Origin: Pseudomonas sp. S35
Lineage (GTDB): Bacteria > Pseudomonadota > Gammaproteobacteria > Pseudomonadales > Pseudomonadaceae
DNA length: 64,000 nt
Assembly: GCF_009866765.1 (NCBI RefSeq)
Contig: NZ_CP019431.1
Location: 930,001-994,000, forward strand
Direction: 5' to 3'
Within the stretch, counting starts at the first letter, position 1. Every line of letters starts with the position of its first letter. Below, piece after piece: positions 36,358-45,563 of this stretch. The translations under genes and the position numbers were made by a program. The notes beneath the pieces are model-generated. The model worked only from the letters and a program-made list of their open reading frames with translations. It was not told the origin of the DNA and did not search any database.

Positions 36358-37767
36358 ATGGCATTGGCACTGCTACAGCGTTATCGGCAAGTCTGGAGAG
36401 AGTCCTGGGGCCAGCGCAAGAGGATGGAAACGCCCAAGCGACTACCCCATGAGCTGGCGTTTATGCCGGCTGCTTTGACCTTGCAGGACAGCCCGGCGCA
36501 TCCGGCCCCGCGAGTCTTCGTTTGGGGGATCATGCTGTTTTTTGTCCTGGCGCTTGCCTGGGCTTACTTTGGAACCATCGAAGTGGTGGCCGTCGCCTCC
36601 GGGAAAATAGTCCCCAGTGGTAAAACCAAGCTGATCCAATCCATCGAAACTGCGGTGGTCAAGGCGATCCACGTCAGTGACGGGCAGCGTGTGCAAGTGG
36701 GTGAGGTGCTGATCGAACTGGATGCGACTTCGGCTGATACTGAGGTACGACGCACGCAGGGTGACTTATTGGCAGCGCGTATAGATCGCGCCCGTAGTAC
36801 GGCGATGCTGCAGGCTATCGAGCACCAGCAAGAGCCGATGCTGGCGCGTGACAGCATGGTGGATCTCAGCCCCGAGCAGACGCTGAATGCCCAGCGCTGG
36901 TTGCAAGGGCAATATCAAGAGTATCGAAGCCAGTTGGCGCAGGCAGAAGCTGAGATTCTGCAGCGCACTGCGGACATCCAGGCTGCGCAGGTGCAGGTGG
37001 TCAGCTTGCGTCAGGCGTTGCCGATCGCGACACAGTTGGCTAAGGACTATCAACTCTTGCTAGCCCAGCAATATGTTGCCCGCCATGAGTACCTGCAAAA
37101 GGAACAAGCACGCTTGGATGTGTTGCGCCAACTGAGTGTGCAACAGGCCAGCGTATTGCAATCCACGGCTGCCCGGGGCGAAGCACAACGTCGACGCGAA
37201 GGCGTGGTGGCGCAGACTCGACGCGCCATGCTGGATCTGCAACAAGAGGCTGTCCAGAAGGAAGCGAGCCTGGTTCAGCTGCTGACCAAGGCCCGCTATC
37301 AAGAAACCCTTACCCAGCTCAAGGCGTCGGTAGCTGGCACTGTCCAGCAACTGGCGGTGCATACCGTGGGTGGTGTGGTAACGCCAGCGCAGGCATTGAT
37401 GGTCATCGTGCCTACCGACCAGCCCGTTGAAGTGGAAGCCCTGCTGGAAAACAAGGATGTGGGTTTTGTCCGCGCCGGCCAGGCGGTGACCGTCAAGGTG
37501 GAAACCTTCACCTTCACTCGTTATGGCACCGTTGAAGGGGAGGTGATCGGGGTGTCCAACGATGCGATAGACGATGAAAAGCGTGGGCCCGTCTACAGCA
37601 GTCGGATTCGACTGAAAGAGGATCATTTGAATATCAAGGGAGAACGCGTTGCGCTATCGCCGGGTATGTCGGTCACGGCGGAGGTCAAAACGGATCAGCG
37701 TCGGGTGCTGGATTACTTCCTGAGCCCTTTGCAGCAGCATGTTCAGGAGAGTTTGAGAGAGCGCTAG
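36358..37767 (+). CDS. HlyD-family membrane fusion protein
   Basis: A 469-residue adaptor linking HlyB to the TolC tunnel. It has a single N-terminal membrane helix (about residues 52-72), a lipoyl-like half (VVAVASGKIVPSGKTKLIQSIETAVVKAIHVSDGQRVQVGEVLIELD), a long coiled coil (about 110-320), the second lipoyl half with SVAGTVQQLAVHTVGGVVTPAQ, and a C-terminal beta barrel. Its last 275 bases are duplicated at 38441-38715. It is 24 bases after hlyB, so the two are co-translated. Confidence 0.95.
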   Translation: MALALLQRYRQVWRESWGQRKRMETPKRLPHELAFMPAALTLQDSPAHPAPRVFVWGIMLFFVLALAWAYFGTIEVVAVASGKIVPSGKTKLIQSIETAVVKAIHVSDGQRVQVGEVLIELDATSADTEVRRTQGDLLAARIDRARSTAMLQAIEHQQEPMLARDSMVDLSPEQTLNAQRWLQGQYQEYRSQLAQAEAEILQRTADIQAAQVQVVSLRQALPIATQLAKDYQLLLAQQYVARHEYLQKEQARLDVLRQLSVQQASVLQSTAARGEAQRRREGVVAQTRRAMLDLQQEAVQKEASLVQLLTKARYQETLTQLKASVAGTVQQLAVHTVGGVVTPAQALMVIVPTDQPVEVEALLENKDVGFVRAGQAVTVKVETFTFTRYGTVEGEVIGVSNDAIDDEKRGPVYSSRIRLKEDHLNIKGERVALSPGMSVTAEVKTDQRRVLDYFLSPLQQHVQESLRER

Positions 37768-38400
37768 GCGACTATTTTCATGGATGGGGTTCGGTCTTGC
37801 GCGGCTCGAACAGTCTTAGGTTTAAGGTCCTCACTTTTGATGGCGTGCTCTGTGCAGCTAAAACTAAAAATACTCCTCACGGCGATACTTCTTACGACGA
37901 TTCCACTTATAGGGAGCGCCACAGTGCCATGTACTTTTGAAAATAAGGGGCTGGGTGGTGGGCCGTCTTTTAAGTTTAATTTTTCAAAAGAAGAGTGCCG
38001 ACTCGTGGAAACCCGTAACGGCAGTGTTGTGACGCTTACAGTTCAATATCCGGAGATGAAATTGATAGGTGCCAGAGTGGTGGATGACTCTGTGGTTGTC
38101 TTGCGGATGAGCCATATTGATTCTGAAAGATACGACCAAAATGGAATCGTCGGAACGCGGGAGCCAGATAGGCGCTTGGGCACTATCGATATTTATGATG
38201 TTGGATCTGACGAAATGTATCGTTTTCGTGGCAAGGATGGTGAAGTTGTCTTTGTGAGGAATATGGGAAATACCTATTTGGCTAAAAGGCTTGTGGCGGG
38301 AGACGTATTTGTTTTTTATCAATATTCAAAAAACCATCAGGATCTTGAATATTTAGATGCGACTATCACGGGTTTTTTAAGTCAGAAACTGGTTCGCTGA
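37493..38400. repeat. Tandem duplication, left copy
   Basis: The stretch from TCAAGGTGGAAACC in hlyD to the end of the first small gene is repeated at 38441-39349, 948-949 bases downstream. The hlyD part is nearly identical in both copies; the small genes have diverged after a still matching start. This shows a recombination event in which one copy's small gene evolved faster, or in which two related loci were fused. Confidence 0.85.
37780..38400 (+). CDS. Small exported T1SS-associated protein, paralogue 1
   Basis: A 206-residue protein (147-186 residues if it starts at ATG 37840) with a strong signal peptide, KLKILLTAILLTTIPLIGSA, followed by VPCTFE. The mature part is beta-rich with YPEMKLIGARVVDD, LRMSHIDSERYDQ, REPDRRLGTIDIYDVGS and RFRGKDGEVVFVRNMGNTYLAKRL. 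It lies between hlyD and the duplicated hlyD end and is paralogous to the gene at 38729. By place and pairing it could be a partner or immunity protein of the RTX protein, as FrpD is for FrpC in Neisseria; this is an inference. It is AT-richer than its neighbours. Confidence 0.7.
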   Translation: MDGVRSCAARTVLGLRSSLLMACSVQLKLKILLTAILLTTIPLIGSATVPCTFENKGLGGGPSFKFNFSKEECRLVETRNGSVVTLTVQYPEMKLIGARVVDDSVVVLRMSHIDSERYDQNGIVGTREPDRRLGTIDIYDVGSDEMYRFRGKDGEVVFVRNMGNTYLAKRLVAGDVFVFYQYSKNHQDLEYLDATITGFLSQKLVR

Positions 38401-38410
38401 GGGACTGAGT

Positions 38411-38440
38411 ATGAATCTTGTTGAGTTTGATTCTAATCCA
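38411..38440 (+). pseudogene. First ten codons of a lost RTX gene
   Basis: Eleven bases after the first small gene, an ATG starts MNLVEFDSNP, which resembles MNIVNFNAEQ, the start of the RTX gene at 39361. Its place relative to the small gene is also the same (10-11 bases). The frame is cut exactly at 38441, where the copied hlyD sequence begins. It appears to be the stub of a second RTX gene removed by recombination. Confidence 0.6.
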
Positions 38441-38715
38441 TCAAGGTGGAAACCTTCACCTTCACCCGTTATGGCACCGTTGAAGGGGAGGTGATCGGGG
38501 TGTCCAACGATGCGATAGACGATGAAAAGCGTGGGCCCGTCTACAGCAGTCGGATTCGACTGAAAGAAGATTATTTGAATATCAAGGGAGAACGCGTTGC
38601 GCTGTCGCCGGGTATGTCGGTGACGGCGAAGGTCAAGACGGATCAGCGTCGGGTGCTGGATTACTTCCTGAGCCCTTTGCGCCAGCATGTTCAGGAGAGT
38701 TTGAGAGAGCGCTAG
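38441..38715 (+). pseudogene. Duplicated 3' end of hlyD
   Basis: The last about 90 codons of hlyD in a second copy: VETFTFTRYGTVEGEVIGVSNDAIDDEKRGPVYSSRIRLKEDYLNIKGERV to the final LRQHVQESLRER. It differs from the parent at only a few codons (DYLN for DHLN, TAKVKT for TAEVKT, LRQH for LQQH). It lacks the membrane helix and coiled coil, so it is non-functional, but it is open to the stop codon. Confidence 0.9.
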
Positions 38716-38728
38716 GCGGACTATTTTC

Positions 38729-39349
38729 ATGGATGGGGTTCGGTCTGGCGCGGCTCGAACAGTCTTAGGTTCAAGGTCCTCAATTTCGATGGAATGCTCT
38801 GTGCAGCTAAAACTGAAAATACTTCTCACTGCGATACTTCTTACAACTATTCCACTTATAGGGAGCGCCTCAGTGCCATGTACTTTTGGAAGTAACGCTC
38901 GCGGAGGCGAGTTATCTTTTAAATTTAATTTTTCCGAGGAGGACTGTCAGCGAGTTTTTACTCGGGATGGTAGTTCGTTGGCACTTTCCGTTCAATACCC
39001 GGAAATGCGCTTAGTCAAGGAAAGAGTATTAGATGGTGAATTGATAATTTTGCGTATGAGCCATATTGATCCTGAGCGATATGACCAAGATAGGGTGATC
39101 GAAGGGCGTAAGCCAGACAGACACATAGACGATATAGATGTTTATGTTGTCGGCTCATTGGATGTGTATCGTTTTCGAGGCAAAGACGGTGCCATCGTTT
39201 TTGTCAGTGATTGGGGTAATACCTACGTGGCGACACGTCTGTTCGCGCACGATATTTCTATTTCTTACCAATACTCTTCAAACCATAAAAACGTTAAGGA
39301 CATGGATGCTGCTGTTCTGTCCTTTCTCGATGAACATCTTATTCGCTGA
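38729..39349 (+). CDS. Small exported T1SS-associated protein, paralogue 2
   Basis: A 206-residue paralogue of the gene at 37780. The signal peptide KLKILLTAILLTTIPLIGSA is identical, followed by SVPCTFG. Conserved positions include the single early Cys, YPEMRLVKERVLD, LRMSHIDPERYDQD, KPDRHIDDIDVYVVGS and RFRGKDGAIVFVSDWGNTYVATRL. The region after the signal peptide differs at many sites. It ends 11 bases before the RTX gene, so it is probably co-translated with it and is the best candidate partner for that protein. No known family was recognised. Confidence 0.75.
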   Translation: MDGVRSGAARTVLGSRSSISMECSVQLKLKILLTAILLTTIPLIGSASVPCTFGSNARGGELSFKFNFSEEDCQRVFTRDGSSLALSVQYPEMRLVKERVLDGELIILRMSHIDPERYDQDRVIEGRKPDRHIDDIDVYVVGSLDVYRFRGKDGAIVFVSDWGNTYVATRLFAHDISISYQYSSNHKNVKDMDAAVLSFLDEHLIR

Positions 39350-39360
39350 GGTGCTGATGT

Positions 39361-42300
39361 ATGAATATCGTCAATTTTAACGCCGAGCAAGACTCAGCAC
39401 TTCGAGCCTTTTTAGTCGAAAAAAATTACCCGGCTGCGTATGACTATATGCGTTTGCTGATAAATGAAACGTTACTTCATACGACTGATGAGCGAGTGAG
39501 GCAAGATCTTGAGGCTGCTTCCACGTGGCTCAAGTCTGCGAGTGCTATAAATCGGAATGATGGCTCGTTTACCAGTGAGATGGTACGCGGTTCCATGTGG
39601 GCGGCTGTTGCATTATCAGGGGGTAGCCTTACGGATGCTCAATTCCAAAAAGCGTCAGATAACCTGGCAAGTTCTGTTTTAAGCAGAACATTATTTTTAG
39701 GCGGTTTTCCTGAAACTCAGAACGTTCTCGACGAAGATGTAAACTCCGCTGTAAATGAGTTTGGACTGGCACGTTGGCAGTGGGCCGGAACGGTAGGCGA
39801 TATACTTCCGGTTGCGCTCGGTGGCCTCGGTTATGACTATGTTCAGATCCCTGGTGAGACCTCCACTGAACTTGTCAGCAATTACGGTTTTTCGCTTATA
39901 CAAAATGCCGCGGGTATCGGTCGATGGCTTGCCCACGGCGTAGAGGAGACCGGTGAAGCAGTCATTATCGTTACCCGAACAGTTGACTGGCAAAAACTTA
40001 TCCTCATGCCTTTCCTAGGGCTTGCGCCCCTCGACAATCCCCTCCAGCCGTCGACACTCGCCACGGCCGAGGGTATACGTGCCATCGACGTCAATGCTGA
40101 CGGCAATGTGCAACTGATGGTGCCGCTTGCATCCAGTGCTGTTGGTGAAGCGACATTGCTCTACAAGAAAGATAGCGTTCAAATCAGCGTCGCCGGAATT
40201 TCCTTAATGGAGGTCCCGAAAGATTCGACTATTACCGTTGGAAAGCAAAACGTTTCTGTATCACACAGCTATGGCGACTTGTCGGCTACCTATCGTTTGA
40301 CGGCTCAAGGGGTAGCCGTCGCATGGAGAAACGCCGATGGTGGATTGGCGGTGGAGCAGACCTACGGTTTCGATGGACTGCCTGTAAACACCACCTGGAA
40401 GCAGAACGGTCAAACGTTCACCGGACCTGCACAGGATCTGGCCGCGTTCATCAGCCAGACGTCTACCCAAGCTGGCGCGTTGGTCTTGTCCCAGACCCTG
40501 GCATCTCAGCAGACACAAATAGGAGCCCTATTGGCTGCACCTGCCGAGGGGGCATTCGCTGCTGCAGAAAATGCCCTGTCCTTGAAGGCTCTGCAGCATC
40601 GCCTGGCCCAGGAACCCTATTCTGATCGCTGGTCACCCACTGCATTGGGCGCCAGTATTCCTTTTGCACTGAGATTGTCGAACGGCTTACAGGCGGCAAT
40701 CCAGCAAGTACTCAATATTGCTCAGCAAGGCTGGGGTACTTACAACGTTGGGGTCGTCACCATCCTACCGTTGGAGGTATCGGGATCTGGCCAATACCAT
40801 CTGCCGCTGGTGTTGGACTTGGCAGGCAACGGCATAAAAATGCTCCCACCGTCACAAAGCAACGCCATGTTCGATCATAACGCCGATGGGATAAAGAGCG
40901 CGGTGGGATGGGTCGGGGCGGACAACGGCATCCTGGTGTTTGATACCAATGGCAATGGCGCTATCGATAATGCAACCGAGTGGTTTGGGGAGTCCTTCTC
41001 GGTACCTGGAAGCAAGGCACCTGCAGGGCAAAATGGCTTTTCCGCACTGGCGACCCTCGCCGCTTCTGGGAGTGCGGTTTTCTCTCGGGATACCGCGTTG
41101 ATCAACCCCTCGACCGGGGGCAGTTATTTTGACGCCGTTAAAGTTTGGGTGGATGCGGATCAGAATGGCATTTCTACACCTGACGAACTGAAAACATTGA
41201 CGTCTCTGGGTATCGCATCCATTGACCTGATATCGACGCATGACGGCCGTCAGGTGGGAGGGGGGTTAATCGATTCCACCGCCGGTTTTACGTTCACCAA
41301 TGGCACACGAAGAGATATTGCCGATATTGGGTTGGCCGAGAAAGCCGAGGCTGCTCAAGGGGCCGCGCCCATCAACCCAGGCACCCTGATATTTGCCGAT
41401 TACGCCTCCAAAGGTTACGCGTCGATGGCCGCAGGCCAGGCGCGCGGTGCTGACGCGGCGCTGGCAACGACGGCGCCTGACTTTGTAGGTTATACGGCCG
41501 CGTTGCAGGCCTGGTCAGTCAAGCAGCGTTATCGCAGTAGCCAGGGGTTTCCCAACCCTTTGCTCGGGGTGCGCGATCGAACGCTCATCACCTTCTATGA
41601 AGGTGAAAGTGGTGCCCAACAAGGGAGCACTGCCGGTAAGCAAGTGATGGCATTGCTACAGCAGGGCTCGACGTACTACGGCTCTGTTCGCGCCACTCTG
41701 CAAGCCGTTGATGCGGGGACGATGGCGCTGGAGCAGGCGCAAACTGCGGCGCAAATTGGCAACGCCGTGCCGAGCGCTGAGGCGCGTTCGACCGCCCAAG
41801 CCAAGGCACATTCTGCCGCTATCTCATGGGGCGCCGCAGCGGCCTCGTATTTGACCACCTCAGAGGCGTGGGCTGCTTACACCGGCAGGTTGGAAGCCTT
41901 GCGCGGCCAAGTGAACAGCCTGGTTCCGGTGAATAAGAATTCAATCGGCCATTTACCCGGGAATAATACTTTTTTCTCCCCCGATGATGCGGGTTTCGCT
42001 GCGGATACCTTTACCGCTTACGCCGCCTTATTGCAATTGTCCAGGGACCTCAAAGTCGGTATCGACACGTCTCTTGGGGCGTTCGCGCAATCAGCGGGTT
42101 ACGCCAAGGCCTACACCGGTGTGGCGGGAGGGACAGTGGCTGTCGACAAAGGCTACAACTTGATTCTCGCGGGCAGCGGCGCGCAACGCTTCGTGCTCAA
42201 TAACAGTGTCGATAACGTGCTGGTCAGCCAGGCTTCCGGGCAGGTGACTCTGCAAGGATTTCAGGCGGGCAGCGCTGGCGATCAGGTTCAGTTGCTTGGA

Positions 42301-45300
42301 CTTGGCGATAGCGCCTCTCTCATTCGCACCCAAGATGGCCTGCGTGTAATAGCCGCCGGCGGCCAACGCTATGTTGATCTATTGGGCGCCAATGCATCGG
42401 ACTTGAGCCTGTTTGCCAATTTCAGCGGTGTACGCACACTGTCGTTCGCTGGCTATGACCAGGCCGGAGTACGCAGTCTGCGAAATAACGGGCTCAACGA
42501 CGGCCAAGTGCATATCAACGAGATCATTGCCTCACGCTACGGCGATACGCTGATAAGTGGCGATTGGAGTTCTGTGCTCAGAGGCGGCATTGGCAACGAT
42601 ACTTTTCTGGTAACCGGGCGAGGCGCCTGGATCGATGGTGGAGCGGGCACCGATGTCGTTAGCTATACAGAGATAGCCGGCGGTGTGAACGTCAATTTGT
42701 CCTCAGGACGCGATAGCCTGGAAAGTACGCTGTATAACATCGATAACGTTATCGGCTCCGCGTGGAGCGACACATTGACAGGCACCACCGCCAATAATGT
42801 GTTGGCAGGTGGTCGAGGCAATGATCGGCTTGAAGGCGGTGGTGGCAACGATGTGTACGTCTTCGATCGGGGAGACGGCCAGGATAAAGTGATCAATGGT
42901 GTCTCGGGCAATACCGGGCCGAGTTCGATACTGAAGTTACAAGCAGGTATAAAGGCGGCCGACTTGTGGTTGGCACGCGAAGGCAACAACCTGCTTGTAG
43001 CTGTGTTGGGCAGCCGTGACCGCATCGAAATTCAGGACTGGTTCGCAGCCGACTACCGCCAGCTCGCGGCTATCGAACTGTCCAACGGTCTGAGGCTTGG
43101 CAACGATGCGTTGGAACTGGCCATTGCCACTCAACAATCCTGGAAACAAGCCAATTCCGGTTTTAATCCCGTAGACCCATTGACGATAAATAAGCCTCCG
43201 TCGCTGGACGCTTATTTTACCGCCCATGTGGACGTGCCACTGGTGCCTTCGATTTCAAATGTCGCGCTCGAAACGCGTAGGGTTTATGAGTCGGGCGCGG
43301 TCACGCAAGGCGCAGGTCTGGCGACGACGGCCGCCAACCAGGCCGCGGCGGCAATTGCGGCGTTGGGCAGCAAGAGTGCTCAGGCCAGCAGCCTTGGCCG
43401 TCAGGTGTCGCTGATTTACCTGGTCCCCAGTATGAACACCTACCGTTATTACAATAGCCAGGACCCACAGGCCTATATCCTCACGACACAGTTCAATTTC
43501 GATTCGACCAACCCAATGACGGGCCGACCCAAGAGCGTGGTCAGCTACGAGCGCATCAGCGCGCTGAAGGCGGATGCCTTTTATGTAAAGCATATTTTCG
43601 AGGTATCTTCTCCGCCGTCCTCGACGACCAGCAACCCCTATCTGGAACGTGGCGTGGGTGCTGTTGCCGCCTCTGTTGCCGCCTTCGCATCGATCAACAG
43701 TTCACTGTCGCTGACTACGAGCGTGGGGCAAGCAGTGGCGTCTTCAGCCAGCGCTCGGCAATCTGCGTTGGGCCAGGCGGTCAACGCGAATGACACGAAA
43801 AGTGCCGCGACCGCACACTCAGCCAAAGAGGCAGCGACCGTATTTGAGCGCGGGTTGGGCAGTACGGTTTCACTCTATCAAAATGCACTCGATGGCTTGG
43901 CAGGCTCATCGGCGCTGATCGCTCAAACAGCGGCCAACCTCGCAAGCATCCTGCCGCCAACTGTCGTTACGACAACACAACGTTACGTTACCAAGAGTCT
44001 ATTTCCGCCTTTTACTCCGGCACACTGGGTAACGGTGACCAGCACCAGCCGTTACGAATGGGCGTCTACTGTCGATAGGGACAAAGCCAATGCATTGCTA
44101 ACGGCTCAGGCGAGTGCGCAAGAAGCGTACACCCAAGCAAGCGCCAGTCTGCAAACCTACAAAACGGCGTTGGGATCGGTGTTGGGTTACGCTGATGTTC
44201 AGTTCGTTTCGGGTAGCCAAGTCTCAGCGGTCGCTGCTGCGTCCGCAAGCTTATTGATTTCAGGCGCCGGGAATGGGCATGGCATGACCGGCGGTGCAGG
44301 CCGCGATATGTTTTTGTTCACGCAGTCGGCGGGAGCAACCGGTCACCGCATCAATGCTTTTCAGGCCGGAGTTTCAGGCGACCGATTGCTGCTGAGTTCA
44401 GCCTCCAGCACGGCTTACCTGGATGAAGATGCTTCGGCGCAGGCCCGTCTGTCTTTCTCGCCAGGCACTCCTTTACTGACCTTAACCGGGGTCAATCTCA
44501 ATGCTCTCTCCCTGTACGACAATCTATTAGGTGTTGCTACCGTGGATTACTCCGGTTCAAGCAAAGGGATAGTTGCGCAACTTGACTCACTCACGCCACG
44601 GGATTTTGATGGCTTTACCCATGTGCAAAACCTCAACGGCAGTGCTTTCGCTGACCGGTTGAGCGGTGACAGTCGGGACAACGTACTCAATGGTGGGGCC
44701 GGTGATGATGTTCTGACGGGCAAGGGCGGAAACAACGTGCTGAGCGGTGGTGCCGGTAATGATATGGCCAGTTATGAAGGCGCCCCAACCGGCGTGGTCG
44801 TAGATCTGGCTAAAGGCACGGCAAGCAACGGGTACGGTGGGATCGACCGGCTGACGAGTATTGAGAACCTTCTGGGCTCCAGCCACGACGATATCCTGTC
44901 GGGAGATACCGGTAGCAACCGACTTGAAGGAGGAGGGGGCAATGACTTGCTGATCGGCGGTGGTGGCTATGACCACTATGTAATTGCCAGAGGGCGGGGG
45001 CACGACACTCTTATCAATGGGATAGGAGAAGCCCGGGGTGCCCTGCGCATCGACAACGAGTCCCGTGAGTCGCTGTGGTTTCAGCGGGCGGGTAATGATC
45101 TGCGCGTGCAACTATTGGGCAGCGATACCGACATCACTGTGCAGGGCTGGTATGACAACTCCGTCAGCCGGCTGGACAGGATCGCCCTCGGTGGAAGCCA
45201 TACGGACTATCTACTGGGGACGCAGGTTGACCAGTTGGTTCAGGCAATGGCAGGGTTCAGTGGCAGTCATCCCGGATTTGATCCGAAGGCATCGGGCGTT

Positions 45301-45363
45301 ATCTCAGATGCTTCGTTACTGGCAACGTTGAGCAGTAGCTGGTTGACGAGTCCTGCGGCTTAA
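39361..45363 (+). CDS. Large RTX protein, type I secretion substrate
   Basis: A 2000-residue protein without a signal peptide. The N-terminal about 470 residues are unrecognised. About residues 480-560 hold calcium-binding loops (LVLDLAGNGIKML, FDHNADGIKSAVGWVGADNGILVFDTNGNGAIDNATEWFGE) and VWVDADQNGISTPDELKTL, like the EF-hand/self-processing region of FrpC-type RTX proteins. A first nonapeptide cluster is near residue 1080-1180 (GGAGTDVVSY, GGRGNDRLEGGGGND), followed by a haemolysin-related segment. A second cluster is near 1770-1880 (GGAGDDVLTGKGGNNVLSGGAGND), then DLLIGGGGYD and a C-terminal secretion tail. An Ala/Ser-rich region lies between. Host target unknown. Confidence 0.9.
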   Translation: MNIVNFNAEQDSALRAFLVEKNYPAAYDYMRLLINETLLHTTDERVRQDLEAASTWLKSASAINRNDGSFTSEMVRGSMWAAVALSGGSLTDAQFQKASDNLASSVLSRTLFLGGFPETQNVLDEDVNSAVNEFGLARWQWAGTVGDILPVALGGLGYDYVQIPGETSTELVSNYGFSLIQNAAGIGRWLAHGVEETGEAVIIVTRTVDWQKLILMPFLGLAPLDNPLQPSTLATAEGIRAIDVNADGNVQLMVPLASSAVGEATLLYKKDSVQISVAGISLMEVPKDSTITVGKQNVSVSHSYGDLSATYRLTAQGVAVAWRNADGGLAVEQTYGFDGLPVNTTWKQNGQTFTGPAQDLAAFISQTSTQAGALVLSQTLASQQTQIGALLAAPAEGAFAAAENALSLKALQHRLAQEPYSDRWSPTALGASIPFALRLSNGLQAAIQQVLNIAQQGWGTYNVGVVTILPLEVSGSGQYHLPLVLDLAGNGIKMLPPSQSNAMFDHNADGIKSAVGWVGADNGILVFDTNGNGAIDNATEWFGESFSVPGSKAPAGQNGFSALATLAASGSAVFSRDTALINPSTGGSYFDAVKVWVDADQNGISTPDELKTLTSLGIASIDLISTHDGRQVGGGLIDSTAGFTFTNGTRRDIADIGLAEKAEAAQGAAPINPGTLIFADYASKGYASMAAGQARGADAALATTAPDFVGYTAALQAWSVKQRYRSSQGFPNPLLGVRDRTLITFYEGESGAQQGSTAGKQVMALLQQGSTYYGSVRATLQAVDAGTMALEQAQTAAQIGNAVPSAEARSTAQAKAHSAAISWGAAAASYLTTSEAWAAYTGRLEALRGQVNSLVPVNKNSIGHLPGNNTFFSPDDAGFAADTFTAYAALLQLSRDLKVGIDTSLGAFAQSAGYAKAYTGVAGGTVAVDKGYNLILAGSGAQRFVLNNSVDNVLVSQASGQVTLQGFQAGSAGDQVQLLGLGDSASLIRTQDGLRVIAAGGQRYVDLLGANASDLSLFANFSGVRTLSFAGYDQAGVRSLRNNGLNDGQVHINEIIASRYGDTLISGDWSSVLRGGIGNDTFLVTGRGAWIDGGAGTDVVSYTEIAGGVNVNLSSGRDSLESTLYNIDNVIGSAWSDTLTGTTANNVLAGGRGNDRLEGGGGNDVYVFDRGDGQDKVINGVSGNTGPSSILKLQAGIKAADLWLAREGNNLLVAVLGSRDRIEIQDWFAADYRQLAAIELSNGLRLGNDALELAIATQQSWKQANSGFNPVDPLTINKPPSLDAYFTAHVDVPLVPSISNVALETRRVYESGAVTQGAGLATTAANQAAAAIAALGSKSAQASSLGRQVSLIYLVPSMNTYRYYNSQDPQAYILTTQFNFDSTNPMTGRPKSVVSYERISALKADAFYVKHIFEVSSPPSSTTSNPYLERGVGAVAASVAAFASINSSLSLTTSVGQAVASSASARQSALGQAVNANDTKSAATAHSAKEAATVFERGLGSTVSLYQNALDGLAGSSALIAQTAANLASILPPTVVTTTQRYVTKSLFPPFTPAHWVTVTSTSRYEWASTVDRDKANALLTAQASAQEAYTQASASLQTYKTALGSVLGYADVQFVSGSQVSAVAAASASLLISGAGNGHGMTGGAGRDMFLFTQSAGATGHRINAFQAGVSGDRLLLSSASSTAYLDEDASAQARLSFSPGTPLLTLTGVNLNALSLYDNLLGVATVDYSGSSKGIVAQLDSLTPRDFDGFTHVQNLNGSAFADRLSGDSRDNVLNGGAGDDVLTGKGGNNVLSGGAGNDMASYEGAPTGVVVDLAKGTASNGYGGIDRLTSIENLLGSSHDDILSGDTGSNRLEGGGGNDLLIGGGGYDHYVIARGRGHDTLINGIGEARGALRIDNESRESLWFQRAGNDLRVQLLGSDTDITVQGWYDNSVSRLDRIALGGSHTDYLLGTQVDQLVQAMAGFSGSHPGFDPKASGVISDASLLATLSSSWLTSPAA

Positions 45364-45377
45364 ACATCAGATCTTAG

Positions 45378-45400
45378 ACGCGGTTGACGTGCAACCGCGT
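45378..45400 (+). terminator. Candidate terminator after the RTX gene
   Basis: ACGCGGTTG, loop ACGTG, CAACCGCGT: a perfect nine-base, GC-rich stem 15 bases after the RTX stop codon. The following bases (CGTGTTTGACC) hold only a short T-run, so it may be weak or act with Rho. Confidence 0.6.
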
Positions 45401-45434
45401 CGTGTTTGACCCTAAAGCATTGCGGCTATCTCCA

Positions 45435-45563
45435 TTAGAGGGACTCTTCGCCATTTTCTGAAAACCATCTAGTGACCTCTTCTATTGCTGCACCCAGGGC
45501 ATGCTGGTTGTGCAGAAGCAGAGCGTCTGCCGTGGCGATGTTGGAGTCTGAATTATTTGGCAT
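45435..45563 (-). CDS. Small ORF, ANIATA...ALGAAIEE-type protein, short
   Basis: Forty-two codons on the minus strand: MPNNSDSNIATADALLLHNQ, then HALGAAIEEVTRWFSENGEES. This resembles small proteins common in Pseudomonas accessory regions, in which NIATA, ALGAAIEE and a W residue are conserved, but those are longer. The present ORF may be a frameshifted or shortened copy. There is no neighbour on the same strand. Confidence 0.4.
   Translation of the reverse strand: MPNNSDSNIATADALLLHNQHALGAAIEEVTRWFSENGEESL

Larger units (their letters stand above)
38441..39349. repeat. Tandem duplication, right copy
   Basis: Second copy of the segment at 37493-38400. One extra G after the hlyD stop shifts the spacing from 948 to 949 bases. 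Within it, the signal-peptide coding part of the small gene is almost unchanged while the mature part is clearly divergent, which suggests selection for different binding or specificity. Confidence 0.85.
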
